From Hydractinia symbiolongicarpus (taxonomy: Eukaryota; Cnidaria; Hydrozoa; Anthoathecata; Hydractiniidae), in contig NC_079889.1 in assembly GCF_029227915.1 (NCBI RefSeq), positions 4,278,001 through 4,342,000 of the forward strand: 64,000 nt of DNA, read 5' to 3'. The position numbers were made by a program, and so were the translations under genes. The stretch's first letter is position 1. Each line of letters opens with the position of its first letter. Below, in pieces: positions 36,501 through 60,999 of this stretch. The notes beneath the pieces are model-generated. The model saw only the letters and a program-made list of their open reading frames with translations, made no database searches and had not been told where the DNA came from.

Positions 36501-36900
36501 CCGCACTTTTTACGGCGTATGCGGCTTATCGGCACCCTCGTGTCAACAGGCCATAAATGCTGACAGTGCCAAAATTCTTGCTCAAAACAGTGCCAAGGTC
36601 AAGATAACTCATGTTCAAGATAACAAAAGTCACCTGTAATCTAGTTTCCCCTTGTTCATAATAGTTACACTGGGTTGCCTGGCTAAAAAAGACAGTGAAC
36701 TTTTTTCCTCCCCGTCTTCCCCATCACACAAATTAGGATGTAAACTCCAGAAAATTAACAATACAAAAAATATGCATAGTTAACGAACCAAGATAAAATA
36801 AACTGTATAATAATATCATTTTATAATGGGCAAACTTTCTACATTTTTACGCTAGACAATTTTAAAAATACTATTTTTACTTACCTAGTCTGTCCACCAT
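27557..36900 (-). CDS. PLEKHF: Phafin: PH and FYVE domain protein (PLEKHF ortholog)
   Basis: Ten coding exons: 36885-36900, 33828-33892, 33529-33609, 33057-33113, 32299-32362, 28996-29121, 28707-28813, 28298-28484, 28095-28198, 27557-27652. All introns are GT-AG and all phases join, giving 300 aa. It starts MVDRLAN as in vertebrate Phafins, from an ATG in AAGATGG context. The PH domain spans about residues 34-135 ([32 protein letters not shown], then [18 protein letters not shown]). The FYVE finger follows (WVPD at about 149, HHCRRCG at 173-179, RVCDKC), with all zinc-binding Cys/His and the PI3P-binding basic patch. Phafins bind PI3P on endosomes and lysosomes and act in endosome fusion, macropinocytosis and autophagy. 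The acidic/Ser-rich tail (exons 9-10) makes it about 50 residues longer than human PLEKHF2. If exon 9 is read past its donor, a stop occurs after VNL, so a shorter isoform is possible. Confidence 0.95.
29640..30300 (+). repeat. Dispersed repeat with degenerate internal units (Phafin intron 5)
   Basis: 29645-29960 shares with 49855-50150 the phrase CCACAAGTAACTGTGT, then GAGCG(A)TTAATA, AGCTGAAATAAA and CAGTTTA in the same order. At 30040-30300 the motif TTAGTACAGG-AAAC recurs with AACTTT-GG-TAAA, suggesting imperfect units of about 110-130 bp. No coding capacity. Confidence 0.5.
31302..31812. mobile_element. TIR element (MITE-like) in Phafin intron 5
   Basis: The left arm GAAGAAATTATTTGCGGAAG plus AAATTTGTG pairs with the right arm CACAAATTTCTTCCACAAAT plus AATTTTG. 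The interior repeats CATCCGCAAAAA several times and is non-coding. Confidence 0.55.
34714..34850 (+). repeat. Dispersed repeat end, CAGTCAAACCTGTGTTAA type
   Basis: ACAGTCAAACCTGTGTTAAC followed by CACCTCTCTATAGCG and, later, CTATAGCGACCACC resembles the end of a DNA-transposon-derived repeat seen in many invertebrate genomes. Class and far end were not found. It lies in Phafin intron 1. Confidence 0.35.
36064..36548. mobile_element. GC-rich TIR element in Phafin intron 1
   Basis: GAGGGTGCCGATAAGCCGCA at 36074-36093 has a perfect 20-bp inverted copy at 36520-36539. Similarity extends outward (TGTTAACAG versus TGTTGACA) and inward. The interior contains repeated CGGGCGA / CGCCCG phrases, far more GC-rich than its surroundings. 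Three overlapping 60-codon frames here are products of this composition. Confidence 0.75.
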
Positions 36901-38000
36901 CTTGAATAAGTTCCTTCAAATCACAGCCCATACCGCATAAATCGGGAAAAAGATACAGAGCTAGCGCATACACAGAGTAGTAGTTCGTGCATGGATCGGA
37001 CTGGTTATGAGCCGAGGCTAGAGCGTTTCTGAAAGACCACCCACCCAGTGGAAAAATATTTCTCATATTTTTTAGAATGGACGAGTACAACATGTACCTC
37101 ATATTTGAGGAAATATTTCATAGTAAGAAAAATACGAGGTTGGTTTCTCAAGTTGTGTTCTTACTATTAAGAACAAAATAAGAATAGCCAGCCTCGGGTA
37201 TGATTTTACTGGTTCTCTTCAAAGCGTGTATTTAAAATGGAACCATTCCATTATTATATTGCAGTTACACAACTTCGTCCCCAGGGGATTTTATTTTCTT
37301 CTGATTTCAGTACGGCGATGCGAATATCGACGCCCCGCTATAAGAAAAGAGGCTATATGGGGGCAATAGGCACTGGGAACGAGGTTGGCATTCACACGTT
37401 TTTTATAAGCAACTGATTTATAAACAACTGCACTAAAATGTAAAAAATTGCTAAGCATTTTTAGTATAAGGTAATATTGAAGATAAAAAACAAGTTATTT
37501 GTCTCAAAGATAATAGCTCATATACTCACACATACTCACATACAAAAATTTATCTTCCTTATAATTTTAAACCAAAAAAGATATGACTACTTCTTTCACG
37601 AGAGCAGCCACATATCCGAAAGCGAAGCAGAGCCATGTGGAAGTTTTATATGTTAATCTGCAAAACTCTGCGACTTTCTACTAAGCAACTCAATTACTTT
37701 TCATAAGAAGAGTTGCTTATAACAAAGATGTATAATCTAACTTCAACATTTAACTCTGCGATTGTGTGAACCAAGGAGGTTTTAAACCTCCTTGTGTCAA
37801 CGTCGCATCAAAAAAAACATCGAAATGTAGCAATTGGGAGAAATTATCCGATTATTTAGAAAACGGGAAATAGAGGGTATAGAACCTGACGAAAACTAAA
37901 ATAGTTGTTGAAGTACTCACAGTTTCTTTTATATTAAAAACATATTTTAAGAGAGAGATTTGCAAAATCTTTCCAGAAAAAGAAGTTTCTTGACGATAAT

Positions 38001-38170
38001 TAGACGATGTTTTAAATGGATCTACCTTTTAACCTCGCCTCTGGACTCCTATCTGCATGTCTTATGCTGATAGAACCGGTCTTACCAGGATATGAAAGCC
38101 GTCGAAGTTAACATGTTGCCGTACTCTCTGGGAACGAAATTGTCAAATTTCACAATTATTTAGAAAACGC
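38001..38170 (+). repeat. Diverged dispersed repeat, copy 1
   Basis: It shares GCATGTCTTATGCTGATAGA, CTACCTTTTAA-CTCG and GATAATTAG-CGATGTTT with 41502-41640, in the same order and orientation. Confidence 0.6.
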
Positions 38171-39795
38171 TACTTTTACACATTTTCAATAATCGAATAG
38201 CATTCTCGTCCCCAGGGTCTCTTGGCCCCTAAAGCATTTATTACGAAGCCGCCAGTCCGCGCTAATTAAAAAGAAAAAATGCCCCGAGACCGGGATTGCG
38301 GAGATTGCAGTGGGAAATGAGTAAAACGTGGATATTTAAGGCGAAAAATAGAATTTGATGAGATTGAAAACCAGTTGTCAACCAATCCATCATTGTCGTG
38401 ATGTGATCTTATCTCGACTGTCAGAAAATCCGCTGTCATCACAAGCATTCAATCATATTTTTATGTTATCACTTTTCCAAGGGTTGGAATGTCAATAAAT
38501 CACAGACGGAACTGTCGGACTTCCGAAATCCCGCAGAAAAGCGCCAACATTAAACGATGCGACATAATATTTTGTGAAGGCGATTGCTTAATGACATCAC
38601 AAAAATACGAATGCTTTCGAAGATTTTTTTGTTTAACTCTTTCAGCCCTCGAAATTAGCCCAAAAACCCGTCGGCAATAAATTGCCGACAACATAGCCGT
38701 TTGCAGCAGCAATTCCTCAGCAATAATTTGCCGATGCGAGAGAGTGAAGCGTCGGCAATTTTGAAAATATTACTTTTTTAAGCTTCGTTAGTCTTACTCA
38801 CCCTTTAAATATCAGTCTTTTTCAGGAGAGGCGTGTGATTAATCGCACGCCTGAAAAATAGAGTTTCCAAAATCAACCTATAAAATCCATTTTGTAGCGT
38901 GCGATGGGAGTCCTCGAAATAATTTTTGAAGACTCGTCAAACAAAATTTCCGCCACATTTCGTAGGACAAAACGTCTGGTAGATTTTCTGTCTTGGTTGA
39001 AAACTTTTAGTCTCAGAATTATTGAATAGCCCTGATCGTTTTAATCCACGAGCAAGCCTATTCATAGCCAACCTGACCATCCTAGCTAATTCACCGACTC
39101 TTGACTTAGTTAAAAGAACTACGTAGACATAAATCTCTTTTGCCTGGCCCCTTCGTTGTTGGTAACCAGGTCTTACACAAGAAATCCAGCCATGCGGCTC
39201 TTAACTAATGCGGAGGTGAACGCCGACGGAGCACGAATGAATCAAGTCTGCAAAACTGCACTTACAGGCGGAACAGACATTTTATTATGGATTTAATTGT
39301 AGATACTTTCTTCATTTCACAAAACAATTGGAAACTATAGCAGGTCCGAATTTTATGGATTTTCTTTATGCCGCAAGTGTTATTCAAACACTTTATAAAC
39401 AATCTGTATTTTTGTTAAAAAATGTTGTTAAAATGTAGCTGAACTTTTCGAATGAATTTGGAAGTTTTATTAAAGCCACGTTGATAAAGATTTTTTGTAA
39501 TTTGAAAATGAAGCATATTTTTGCCTGTTTGCTAGTGATAACCTGAAAAATAAACAATAAATTTATAAAAGTGACACTATAGTCATGCATACTATTTCGG
39601 AAATACGTGAATGTGAATGCCACGTGAATGTCATGTAGCCTCATTAGCAAATAAAGGCAACCTCGACGCAGGGCTTACCTCATATTCTGATATCAAGACG
39701 CTGTATATGATATAAGAGAGACGAAGAGTCCTGGTGTGGAGGTTGAACTAAAGGGTCAATAGTCAATTTCCAATGTGCGAGGAACGTGAGAAAAT

Positions 39796-40004
39796 CAAAT
39801 TGAAGTTACTCGGTGTATCAGCAACATACCGCCTGGCAGCTAGCGGAATTCGAATCCTAGTCCCAGAACGTGGAGACACAAGCGAAGCCACTATGCTACG
39901 CACCGTAATAACGAGGACGTAGATAGCTTATCCGGATGGCAGGTATATAAAGATGGTTCACCATTCTTATTAGAGAAAGGATAAATGTGCGATTATAAGT
40001 CTCC
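39796..40004 (-). repeat. Old tRNA-like composite repeat copy
   Basis: On the minus strand it carries TAGCATAGTGG (A-box-like) and GGATTCGAATTCC (B-box-like), plus CCATCCGGATAAGCTATCTA and a TTCTAATAAGAATGGTGAAC region. All of these correspond, with divergence, to parts of the repeat at 60388-60683. Flanking inverted arms are not clear here. Confidence 0.5.
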
Positions 40005-40239
40005 ATTTACAACGTGAGAAAGGTTGAAATCATTAGGTTTGTTTATTGAATCTTCGTAAAAACTACAATAGCGCAAGTAAACGTGTTTTAATGTTACTGT
40101 TCATTCGCAACAGTTTATCCTTTTTAATCTTTATCAGTATTAGTATTGTCTGACGTCATCAAACCAAACGTTCATACTCTGTTCTTAGTCGAAATGCAGG
40201 AAGCATTTTAATCGTTTCTTTTGTCACGGATATAACCCA

Positions 40240-53690
<13,451 letters not shown>

Positions 53691-53699
53691 AGAAATTGG

Positions 53700-54845
53700 C
53701 AAGGCTGCAGAAGTATCAGGTATTGTTGCAGAGATTGAGCTTATATTACAAGTCTTGCTAATCAGATTATAAAGGATGGTGTTATTCCGAGTGAGTGGCA
53801 GTCGAGTGTGATAGTGAAATGTTTCAAGGGCAAGGGTGATTCATTAGAAATAGGTAACTATAGAGGTTTGAAGTCGGTTGATCAAGTAATGAAAGTTATT
53901 GAAAGAGTGATTGACAAGTTACTTAGAGAAAGAATTGATATAGATAAGATGCAATTTGATTTTGTTCTAGGGCATAGCACTAACTTCAGGAAAAGTATTT
54001 AGGAAAGAAAAAGAATTTCTATTTTGCCTTTGTAGATATAGGGAAATATAATGACTTTATAGAAGCAGGCAAAGTATCCGTAGAATTAAGTTATTACTTG
54101 CAAGCATTGGGTACATAAGAAGTGCAGTAGTATTGGTGGAAGGTTAAAAGCTGACATTCAGTTTGTATGCAAGCGTTGCAAAGGTGAGAATGAAGTATTT
54201 CCAGCTTTAATGATATACAACAGTGGATCGTTAGAGATAGTTGAGAACTTCTGCTACTTAGGTGATATGTTGGGTAGTGAAGGAGGTATTGGAAGAAGTG
54301 TTGCAGGATAGGTTCTGCTTGGAAAAAGTTCACTTTGTTGACTAGCAGAGTCTTGTCAATTGAGGTAAAAGGTAGGTTGCATGAGGCCTGTGTAAGAAGT
54401 GTTATGTTATACAGCAGTGAGACATGGGCAGTGAAGCAGGAAGATCTTGACCCGTTTAGAAAGACATGATAAGAGAATGGTTAGGTGGATGTGTAACTCC
54501 AGTCTGAGAGACAGAAAGAGTTCTGATAAGCTAAGAAGCAGGCAAAGTATCCGTAGAATTAAAGATGTTATCCAGATAAGAAGATTGAATTGGCTGGGGC
54601 ACTTGGAAAGAATGGAGGAGGATAATTGGGTAAGAAAGTGTAGAGACTTGATAGTTCCTGGGGCAAAGCCCAGAGGCAGACTGAGAAAGACTTGGCGGGT
54701 GGTTATAAGGACAGACTTGATACAGAAGAAGTTGAGTTTAGATGTAACACAGTCTAGATCAGATTGGAAGAGGGTCATTAATATACCCCGTCCAACCCAT
54801 GCTAGCATTAAGCCGAGAATGATGATGATGATGAAATTATTTTAA
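53700..54845 (+). mobile_element. LINE reverse-transcriptase fragment, rearranged, with ATG-repeat tail
   Basis: 53808-54002 encodes RT phrases (GNYRGLKSVDQVMKVIERVI). Then come a stop, frameshifts and a GGRLKADIQFVCKRCKG zinc-like phrase, then SLEIVENFCYLGDMLGSEGG, GRLHEACVRSVMLYSSETWA and, at 54447-54845, RMVRWMCNSSLRDRKSSDKL with RRLNWLGHLERMEEDNWVRK. This order is the C-terminal half of a non-LTR element family common in marine invertebrates. It ends with (ATG)n at about 54827. The RT core between 54002 and 54100 is deleted. Not functional. Confidence 0.85.
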
Positions 54846-54945
54846 CCTCCTTAGGCTTTTGTCAAAAATTTTAACATCCCAAAGACTTGCCACCACCTTG
54901 AAACCAAGAAAGAAATTTTTTCTTAAAGCGCAGAAATTTCCGCTT

Positions 54946-55457
54946 AGGGACCGTCTCCACCATCGTTTCATAATTTATACGAATTGAAACAATCATGATT
55001 GTTTCAATTCGTATATGATGCTGTTTCCATGATTTTTGAATGATCTATGGTGAACTTTTTACTTTCTGCGAACAAGATTTGTTTGTTTTTTATGACAAAA
55101 ATGCAGACATTTACATAATTTGATAGTTAATTTCGTTAGAAATCAGCAAGGTGTGATAAACATGTGTTATGTTAGAAACAATTTAAAAGCAATTTGAACT
55201 GAAACAAATTTAAGGAAGTGTTGAAACAAATCAATTTTTATTTTTTGAACTATTGGGAAACGAATGCAAAACTATTTGGAAACAATTAAGAAACGATTTT
55301 CTATACAACAAAGCAATTTGACACTATTTTATAACAAACAAAAATGAATTTAAAACAGTTTTTTTAGATTCGTTTCAAAATCGTGTAGAGATCGTTTTAA
55401 ATAAAACATGCAAATTGAAACGATTATTTTTGAAACAATCGTAGAGACAATCCCTTA
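54946..55457. mobile_element. TIR element (MITE-like) with 40-bp palindrome
   Basis: The left end AGGGACCGTCTCCAC (with CATCGTTTCA) and the right end GTAGAGACAATCCCTT are inverted repeats with a few differences. It holds a perfect palindrome at 54976-55015 and one 53-bp unit (about 55018-55072) related to the array at 1878-2240. Many GAAACAAT/ATTGTTTC motifs lie in both orientations. Non-coding. Confidence 0.65.
54976..55015. repeat. Perfect 40-bp palindrome
   Basis: Twenty-base arms, TATACGAATTGAAACAATCA, meet with no spacer. It could extrude as a cruciform. It lies in the left part of the TIR element. Confidence 0.9.
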
Positions 55458-56400
55458 AAAACATTTGTTCCATTCATCAATTTTTTTATTGGACTAAAAT
55501 AATTGTAGTTGGTAACACATCCATGCTTCTTAGCACTAAAAGAAGATACAAATTTCAGCCTTAGTCTGAATTTTGGAATATTTTGCTTTAACAGTTTAAA
55601 TAAGCATTTTTCTGCTTAAGTAGGATGTAATTAATTGATGCCTTATTAAAAGGGATGTAGTTTATTTATACTGTAACAGCATATTTAAAAGTTTTCCTGA
55701 GGGATAAAGCCCTAACAGAAATGTTGTTAGGGGCCGTCGACAAAGAGGGGCAAGGGGCAAAATTCTATTTAACAGCAAATTTGCAGTTAACAGAGACGAA
55801 AACTAACGTAAGGGAAATGGGCTTGCTGTTAAGGGGCAGGGGGGAGAGGATCCAAGTCTAGCGGCAAATTTGACGTTAACAGAGACGAAAACTGTTTGTC
55901 GATGGCCCATGATGGTTAAAACCAGACATTATGAAAATATAGAGAATAAATAATGGATCACTTAGTAGGTCGTTTGAATATGCAAAGCGTTTTAAAGTAT
56001 GCACAAAGCCTTAATTCTATCTACTTTTGTTCTGTTATGGCAAAAAATATCTTAATCAATAACAACAATATCAACTATGTAATACTTGAGACAGAATCGT
56101 GGGCTACCATTGAAAATCGAGCAACCTTGTTGTTTCATTTTTGTTCCGAAACACTTAGATCTCCACAGAAGAAGAGAGAAAGCCGTGGTAGACTGAAAAT
56201 CTTTTTACTAGATAAGTATTTTGCTATAGCTAAGATATAGCTATAGGTTCCCCGGACTAGTCTATCAAAAAAACTAAAAATAAAATTAATTGAAAATTAA
56301 CCACTGTTGCGGTGCCATTTTTTAGAGGTCACCCTCCTACGTAGTGGAAATCGCCGACGCTTCGCAGAAAAAAAATTTTATAGGATCGAAATGCAATAAA
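55458..56400. other. Intergenic upstream of histone H3; direct repeat
   Basis: No gene is recognised. GTTAACAGAGACGAAAACT occurs at about 55784 and 55874 with GGGGCA-rich flanks, a local direct repeat about 90 bp apart. The 95-codon plus frame at 55953-56240 has an ATG start but no family signature. Confidence 0.4.
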
Positions 56401-56405
56401 TCTAG

Positions 56406-56489
56406 CCAATCAGCTTTAAAAATGTCTTAGCCAATCAATTTGTAGAGTTTTTTATTTAAACCAATGAACAAGTACTTTCATCCGCCAAT
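56406..56489 (+). promoter_or_regulatory. Four CCAAT boxes and TATA-like site, histone H3 promoter
   Basis: CCAAT pentamers lie at 56406, 56431, 56461 and 56485, all on the plus strand and spaced 24-30 bp. A TATTTAAA-like site is at 56453-56460, about 130 bp upstream of the start codon. CCAAT clusters bound by NF-Y are typical of histone promoters; binding here is inferred. Confidence 0.6.
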
Positions 56490-56584
56490 ATATTTTTTTG
56501 TTTTGAGAAGATAAATGTTTTCGTAGTTCGTTACGAGTCAAAAAAAATTTGAACGAAAGTTACTAAAAGTTGTTATTTGTGTAA

Positions 56585-57001
<417 letters not shown>

Positions 57002-57020
57002 ATCAACCACCACAACAAAC

Positions 57021-57036
57021 GGCTTTTTTCAAAGCC
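57021..57036 (+). terminator. Histone mRNA 3' stem-loop
   Basis: GGCTTTTTTCAAAGCC has a 6-bp stem (GGCTTT/AAAGCC) and a 4-base TTTC loop, flanked by CAAAC before and ACAC after. This matches the metazoan histone 3' processing signal bound by SLBP. A purine-rich U7-type downstream element is not obvious. Confidence 0.9.
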
Positions 57037-57712
57037 ACACATTTGTTAAAAATGTTTTTTGGCATTGTGTTCAAAGTTAGTACATGACAGGGTTCAGATA
57101 GAACCTGGAAAAAGGTCTTTTTTAGAAAACTCAGGGAAATTTTTTTTCCCAATTCAGGGAAAACTTTGGGAATTTTTTAGTCAGCTTTACCACTTTTTAC
57201 GCCCTAAATCTGTTTAAATCAAGTGATCTTTAAGATTCTTTAAATGGGTTAGAATTTTACCTATTATTGATCTCCAGCTCTAATGTTTTGGTTATGGCAA
57301 TTTAGGTGCTGTTTTCAACAAATAATTTTGCCTACTTATATTTGCTCAGGGAAGAAAGTTACCAAAACCAGGTCAGTTTCAGGAAAAAATGCCTTCAAAA
57401 CGATCTTTTGGTCAAGGGAAACTCAGGGAATTTATTTTGTTAGCCTTTGTCTAAACCCTGCAGGAAGTCAATACTCCTGTTAACCCGCGGTTTTTCTTAA
57501 ACCTAAACTTGTGCATTGTTTTCTGTATTTTTCCTGAAGTTTCGGTTGAATCAAGGCGGTGGCGCAATGTTTTAATTTTGCTTCGAAGAGAATAGACAAG
57601 CGCTCAAATAGGCGCCCCTAAACTAGTCCCCAGGAGCTTGTTCGCTAATTAGGCTGACTAACAGCGTTCTTGAATAAACCACGACTATAATTAGTTAAAA
57701 ATATCCGCCATA
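57037..57712. other. Intergenic; CAGGGAA-rich repeat
   Basis: No gene is recognised. CTCAGGGAA/TTCAGGGAAAA phrases recur at about 57130-57430, resembling the 4.8-5.3 kb stretch. It ends at the left boundary of the tandem duplication. Confidence 0.4.
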
Positions 57713-58255
57713 AGGAACCTATTTGGATTCCATAAAGTCTGGAGAGCCAGGTTTTATGTTTATGTTGCCACATACATCTTTTTACTATCGCATCAAAATA
57801 TTGGCTCACGTGGTCTATGTTTTATTAATTCTTTCGAGAACAAATCTCTTCGCAAGTTTTTTAAACATTCGAGAAACGTATCAAATGTCTGACATATTTC
57901 AGTAATTTCCATTTACGTCCCTACAAGTGTTCTCGTCCTACTGTTGTCTTGTCCCGACGACACTCATGGTACATATATTACCAAAATATTACTTTCATAT
58001 TTTCCCGACATTTTTTGACTCATAATTCCTAATATTTCGATGATTTTTCTATCTATTTTGGTCCAATTTCACTTTATGAACCTTTACCCTCGCATGTTGA
58101 TAGAATTTTGGAAATTCTTTTTGATAACAGTTTTTTTTTTTAAAAATTTAATCCTTTCCCAAATTTTGAAATGTAAAAATAATTCTTAAAATTCCTAAAA
58201 TTTTCCTGCAACGTCAAAAAAATTGCTGAAAATTCCTGACGGGGTGGATACTACA

Positions 58256-58580
58256 AAGATAGATAGATAGATGTGCATATTTAACATGGCTAACCTCACA
58301 AATATCGAGGGATATTCCATGGCTATTATTTCAAGAAGCCATGGTTCAGATGGAGAGTCCTAGAGTTTAATCCTCAATTTGAGCTATGCAGACCCACTTA
58401 GGGGCCGTGCTCTAACAGACAACTCCGTGCAATATCCAACGTCCCACAGTGTGCCATCTCCCCAATTTCCCTTACATTGCTTGGGTTAAACCGGAGCTGT
58501 GGTTACTGGCCCTCCATTTTAAAAAGCAAGAAACCCCGAAGACAAGGTTAGCCGAAAATAAACAAACAAACAAAATCTGC
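58256..58580 (-). mobile_element. SINE-like element with (ATCT)n tail
   Basis: On the minus strand the body contains 58461-58500, which matches 34 of 40 bases of the SINE at 51611-51650, and the element ends in (ATCT)n at 58257-58272. The head has no clear A and B boxes. A copy lies at 61630-61954 in the second duplicate. Confidence 0.5.
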
Positions 58581-58797
58581 CTGAGAATTTCATATACATA
58601 TAAATACAAATTTAACAGTGAAAATTGAACCAGCCTCAGACATATTATTAAGCACAGTTGCTATACAAAATACTAAAAGCTTTTGTAACAAACTTGGAAA
58701 ATGTTTTAACAAAATTCATTCATATACAAACACATGCTAGAATATTTTTGTTAATCAAGTACCTGTAAAAAACTCTAGTGGCTAAAAAATGACGTAA

Positions 58798-58979
58798 TAC
58801 TTTAGGTGTACAAACTTTGTATTTCGCGTGTTGTATTATACTTTTAACAATTTCGCGAGGATAAACTTTCGCAAATAGCTACATTTGAAACATTTCGCGA
58901 GGATAAACTTTCGCGAATGAGGCCTGAATTCGTGAAATTCGCGAAAGTTTCTCTTCGCAAAGTTTGTACAACTAAAGTA
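58798..58979. mobile_element. Fold-back MITE with TTTCGCGAA motifs
   Basis: TACTTTAGGTGTACAAACTTTG at the left and its inverted copy at the right match at 21 of 22 bases. The inside repeats TTTCGCGAGGATAAACTTTCGC. A copy lies at 62172-62353. Confidence 0.75.
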
Positions 58980-59312
58980 GGTGGTTTGTTTTAGCGACTA
59001 TTGTAAGATTTCACTCGAAAAAATATAGAATTCGTGTTTCGTTTTCCATAAGCAAGGCCTAAAAAATCCAACTGCCATCCAGCATTAATTGAATGTTCGA
59101 TAAATAGTTTGAATGAAGATAAAGTTGTGAGGTATTGGATATCCAACATTTCAACAAAGATTTGGACAGATTGCATCCAGTTTAAGATTTACTGTTCTTC
59201 CAAGTCTCAATATTGATTTTGCTTATTTTAAGTTACACGCGTTAGACCACGGATCGAACTAAACTTGTCGAAACGCTTTCGTGAAAATCGGGAAACCAAG
59301 TACATTGGTTCT

Positions 59313-60999
59313 CTATTCGGAAGTTAACTCCGCTAGTTGATCATCTAATGTTTGGGATGGTTTCCATATACGAACGAGTCGATCACTACGGCAATAAAAA
59401 GATATAAATGAAGTTATAAAAAATATAACAACTTCAGTGCATAGTAAAGGAAATTCCCAGTTTCGCAGTGAGTCACCGGTGTTCGTGTGGCTATGCTAGC
59501 TAGTGGAATTTGGTTTATATATACACACTACTCTTGCGACATGGCCGGAGTAAAACCTATTGACTTAACTTTTGGATCAGTGGAGACTCAAGATTGAAGA
59601 CTAAATTATAGAGATGGTCCCCTACCCCCTGACATTTTAAGAAAAGTATCTAATCGGGCCTAAAATATCGCAAAACTTTCTAGAGTGTTTAAATTTTAGC
59701 TGCTACCGAATTTATCATAAAAAACCATAAAACAATAGTATAACACAATATCGACTACTCTAATGGAAATAAAATAAAGACATCCTTAAAAATGGCTTTT
59801 GGGAGGAACATAAAAATCCAAAATTTGATCAGAAACCATAGTTCAGAAAAATATGTTGAGGAGAGTTCGTTCTCATTTATCACAACACAAGTACAATGCA
59901 TCAAAAATGAAGTCGTTACCTCGACGCAGTAAACACGCAATTGGAGTTGCATTTAATCGCATTGATGGACTTTCCATGAGCAGTTATATCTCCTGTAAAA
60001 AAGAAAACCAAAAAAAAGATAACAATAAAAAAGATAACACTGCGATTTGACACGTAGAAAAACTTTTCAACAAACAAAAATATCCAACCGTTTATAACGT
60101 TTTTTTAATTCGCAACGCATTGCTCAAATCTTTAAACCTTAGAGCCTATTAGCTATAACTCGTGATCACTCAATTTTGAGATATCAAGAACCCATGCGAA
60201 AGAAAATTAAATTTCCCATCAGGAAATACTCAGGTTCGCCAACCTCGAGGTAGAAGGTGCCAAAATTGCGTTCAAATTCGAAAGTTTGTCGGCTACAACC
60301 GAAGTTTGAATAATTATCCCACAAGCCTTTATAAGCAAGTAAACACGAAAATTTCTTCTTCGAAGTCTCAGAAACAAGTTTTGCGTTCATAGGTGAATAT
60401 TTATCATAGCACATCCGTATTTCATTCTCAACAGAGAATGCTTCACCCCGATCAGACCTCTGATCATGACGGGCGAGTATAATGCGTGTAAGTCATACTG
60501 AAAGAGAACTACTTTGTTCATCACTATGTATACACACCATCCGGATAAACTATCTGAGTTCATCACTAACACATTGCCGCACGTAGTGTAGTGGGTTCGT
60601 CTGCGGCTCCCAGTTATGGGGACCGCGGATCGAATCCCGCCAGGCAGTATGTTAGTGATGAACAAAGTAGTTCTCTTTCAGTATAAGTTTTGCGTTACTT
60701 GTGTATACGAAATAACGTATACGATAAAGATTACTTTTATGTTAAAAATTTTATGTCATTAAATTTTATGTTTCTGCGAAATATCTGAATTCAATAATTT
60801 GTGAAAATAAATTCCAAAAACTTCAGACATGTTTGATTTTTCATTCGTCAGCCGATTTAGAAAAATTCTCACCTAGAGGTTTACAGGTATCAACGTGCCA
60901 CAACTTAAGAACTCCTCTTCTGTCACCGCTGATCAGTACATCAGAATTTGGAATAAAATCCAGCGAAGTGACCCAATCTTTGTGAGCGTAGGTGAAGTG
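59313..60999 (-). CDS. KIF21: KIF21-type kinesin, last three exons (WD40 end), copy 1
   Basis: Exons 60873-60999, 59920-59992 and 59313-59385 join in phase with GT-AG introns and end in TAG. They encode 90 aa covering the last WD40 blades: [16 protein letters not shown], then [35 protein letters not shown] and a closing [12 protein letters not shown]. This aligns well with the C-terminus of KIF21A/KIF21B, kinesin-4 motors that pause microtubule growth; the WD40 domain binds microtubule ends. The motor and coiled coils must lie beyond the window on the high-coordinate side. Because another copy of the last exons, with its own stop, lies between, this copy may be an orphan or an alternative 3' end. 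No disabling change is seen. Confidence 0.85.
60388..60683 (+). repeat. TIR-flanked tRNA-like composite repeat (KIF21 intron)
   Basis: A leader of about 108 bp is followed by perfect 31-bp inverted arms at 60496-60526 and 60653-60683 (outer end TACTGAAAGAGAACTACTTT). Between the arms lies a tRNA-like core with an A-box-like TAGTGTAGTGGG (60584-60595) and a B-box-like GGATCGAATCC (60627-60637). Related copies lie at 46495-46734 and about 39796-40004, and a duplicate starts at 63762. T-stem pairing is poor, so it is not a functional tRNA gene. Confidence 0.85.

Larger units (their letters stand above)
36901..40239. other. Intergenic between Phafin and JMJD6; several small repeats
   Basis: No exon is recognised. 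It contains the 5' flank of Phafin, a diverged repeat at 38001-38170 that recurs at 41502-41640, a GTCGGCAATAAATTGCCGAC hairpin near 38670, the palindrome GCGTGTGATTAATCGCACGC at 38831-38850, and an old tRNA-like repeat at about 39796-40004. AATAAA on the minus strand at 40042-40047 is a plausible JMJD6 poly(A) signal. Confidence 0.45.

Noticed and set aside
36881-37102. 73-codon minus-strand frame at the Phafin start
   Set aside because: It is in a different frame from the conserved MVDRLA exon, whose splice donor and phase fit the gene.
60575-60650. tRNA gene
   Set aside because: A- and B-box-like sites are present but the T-stem pairs poorly and copies are embedded in a repeat; a SINE/MITE-like origin fits better.
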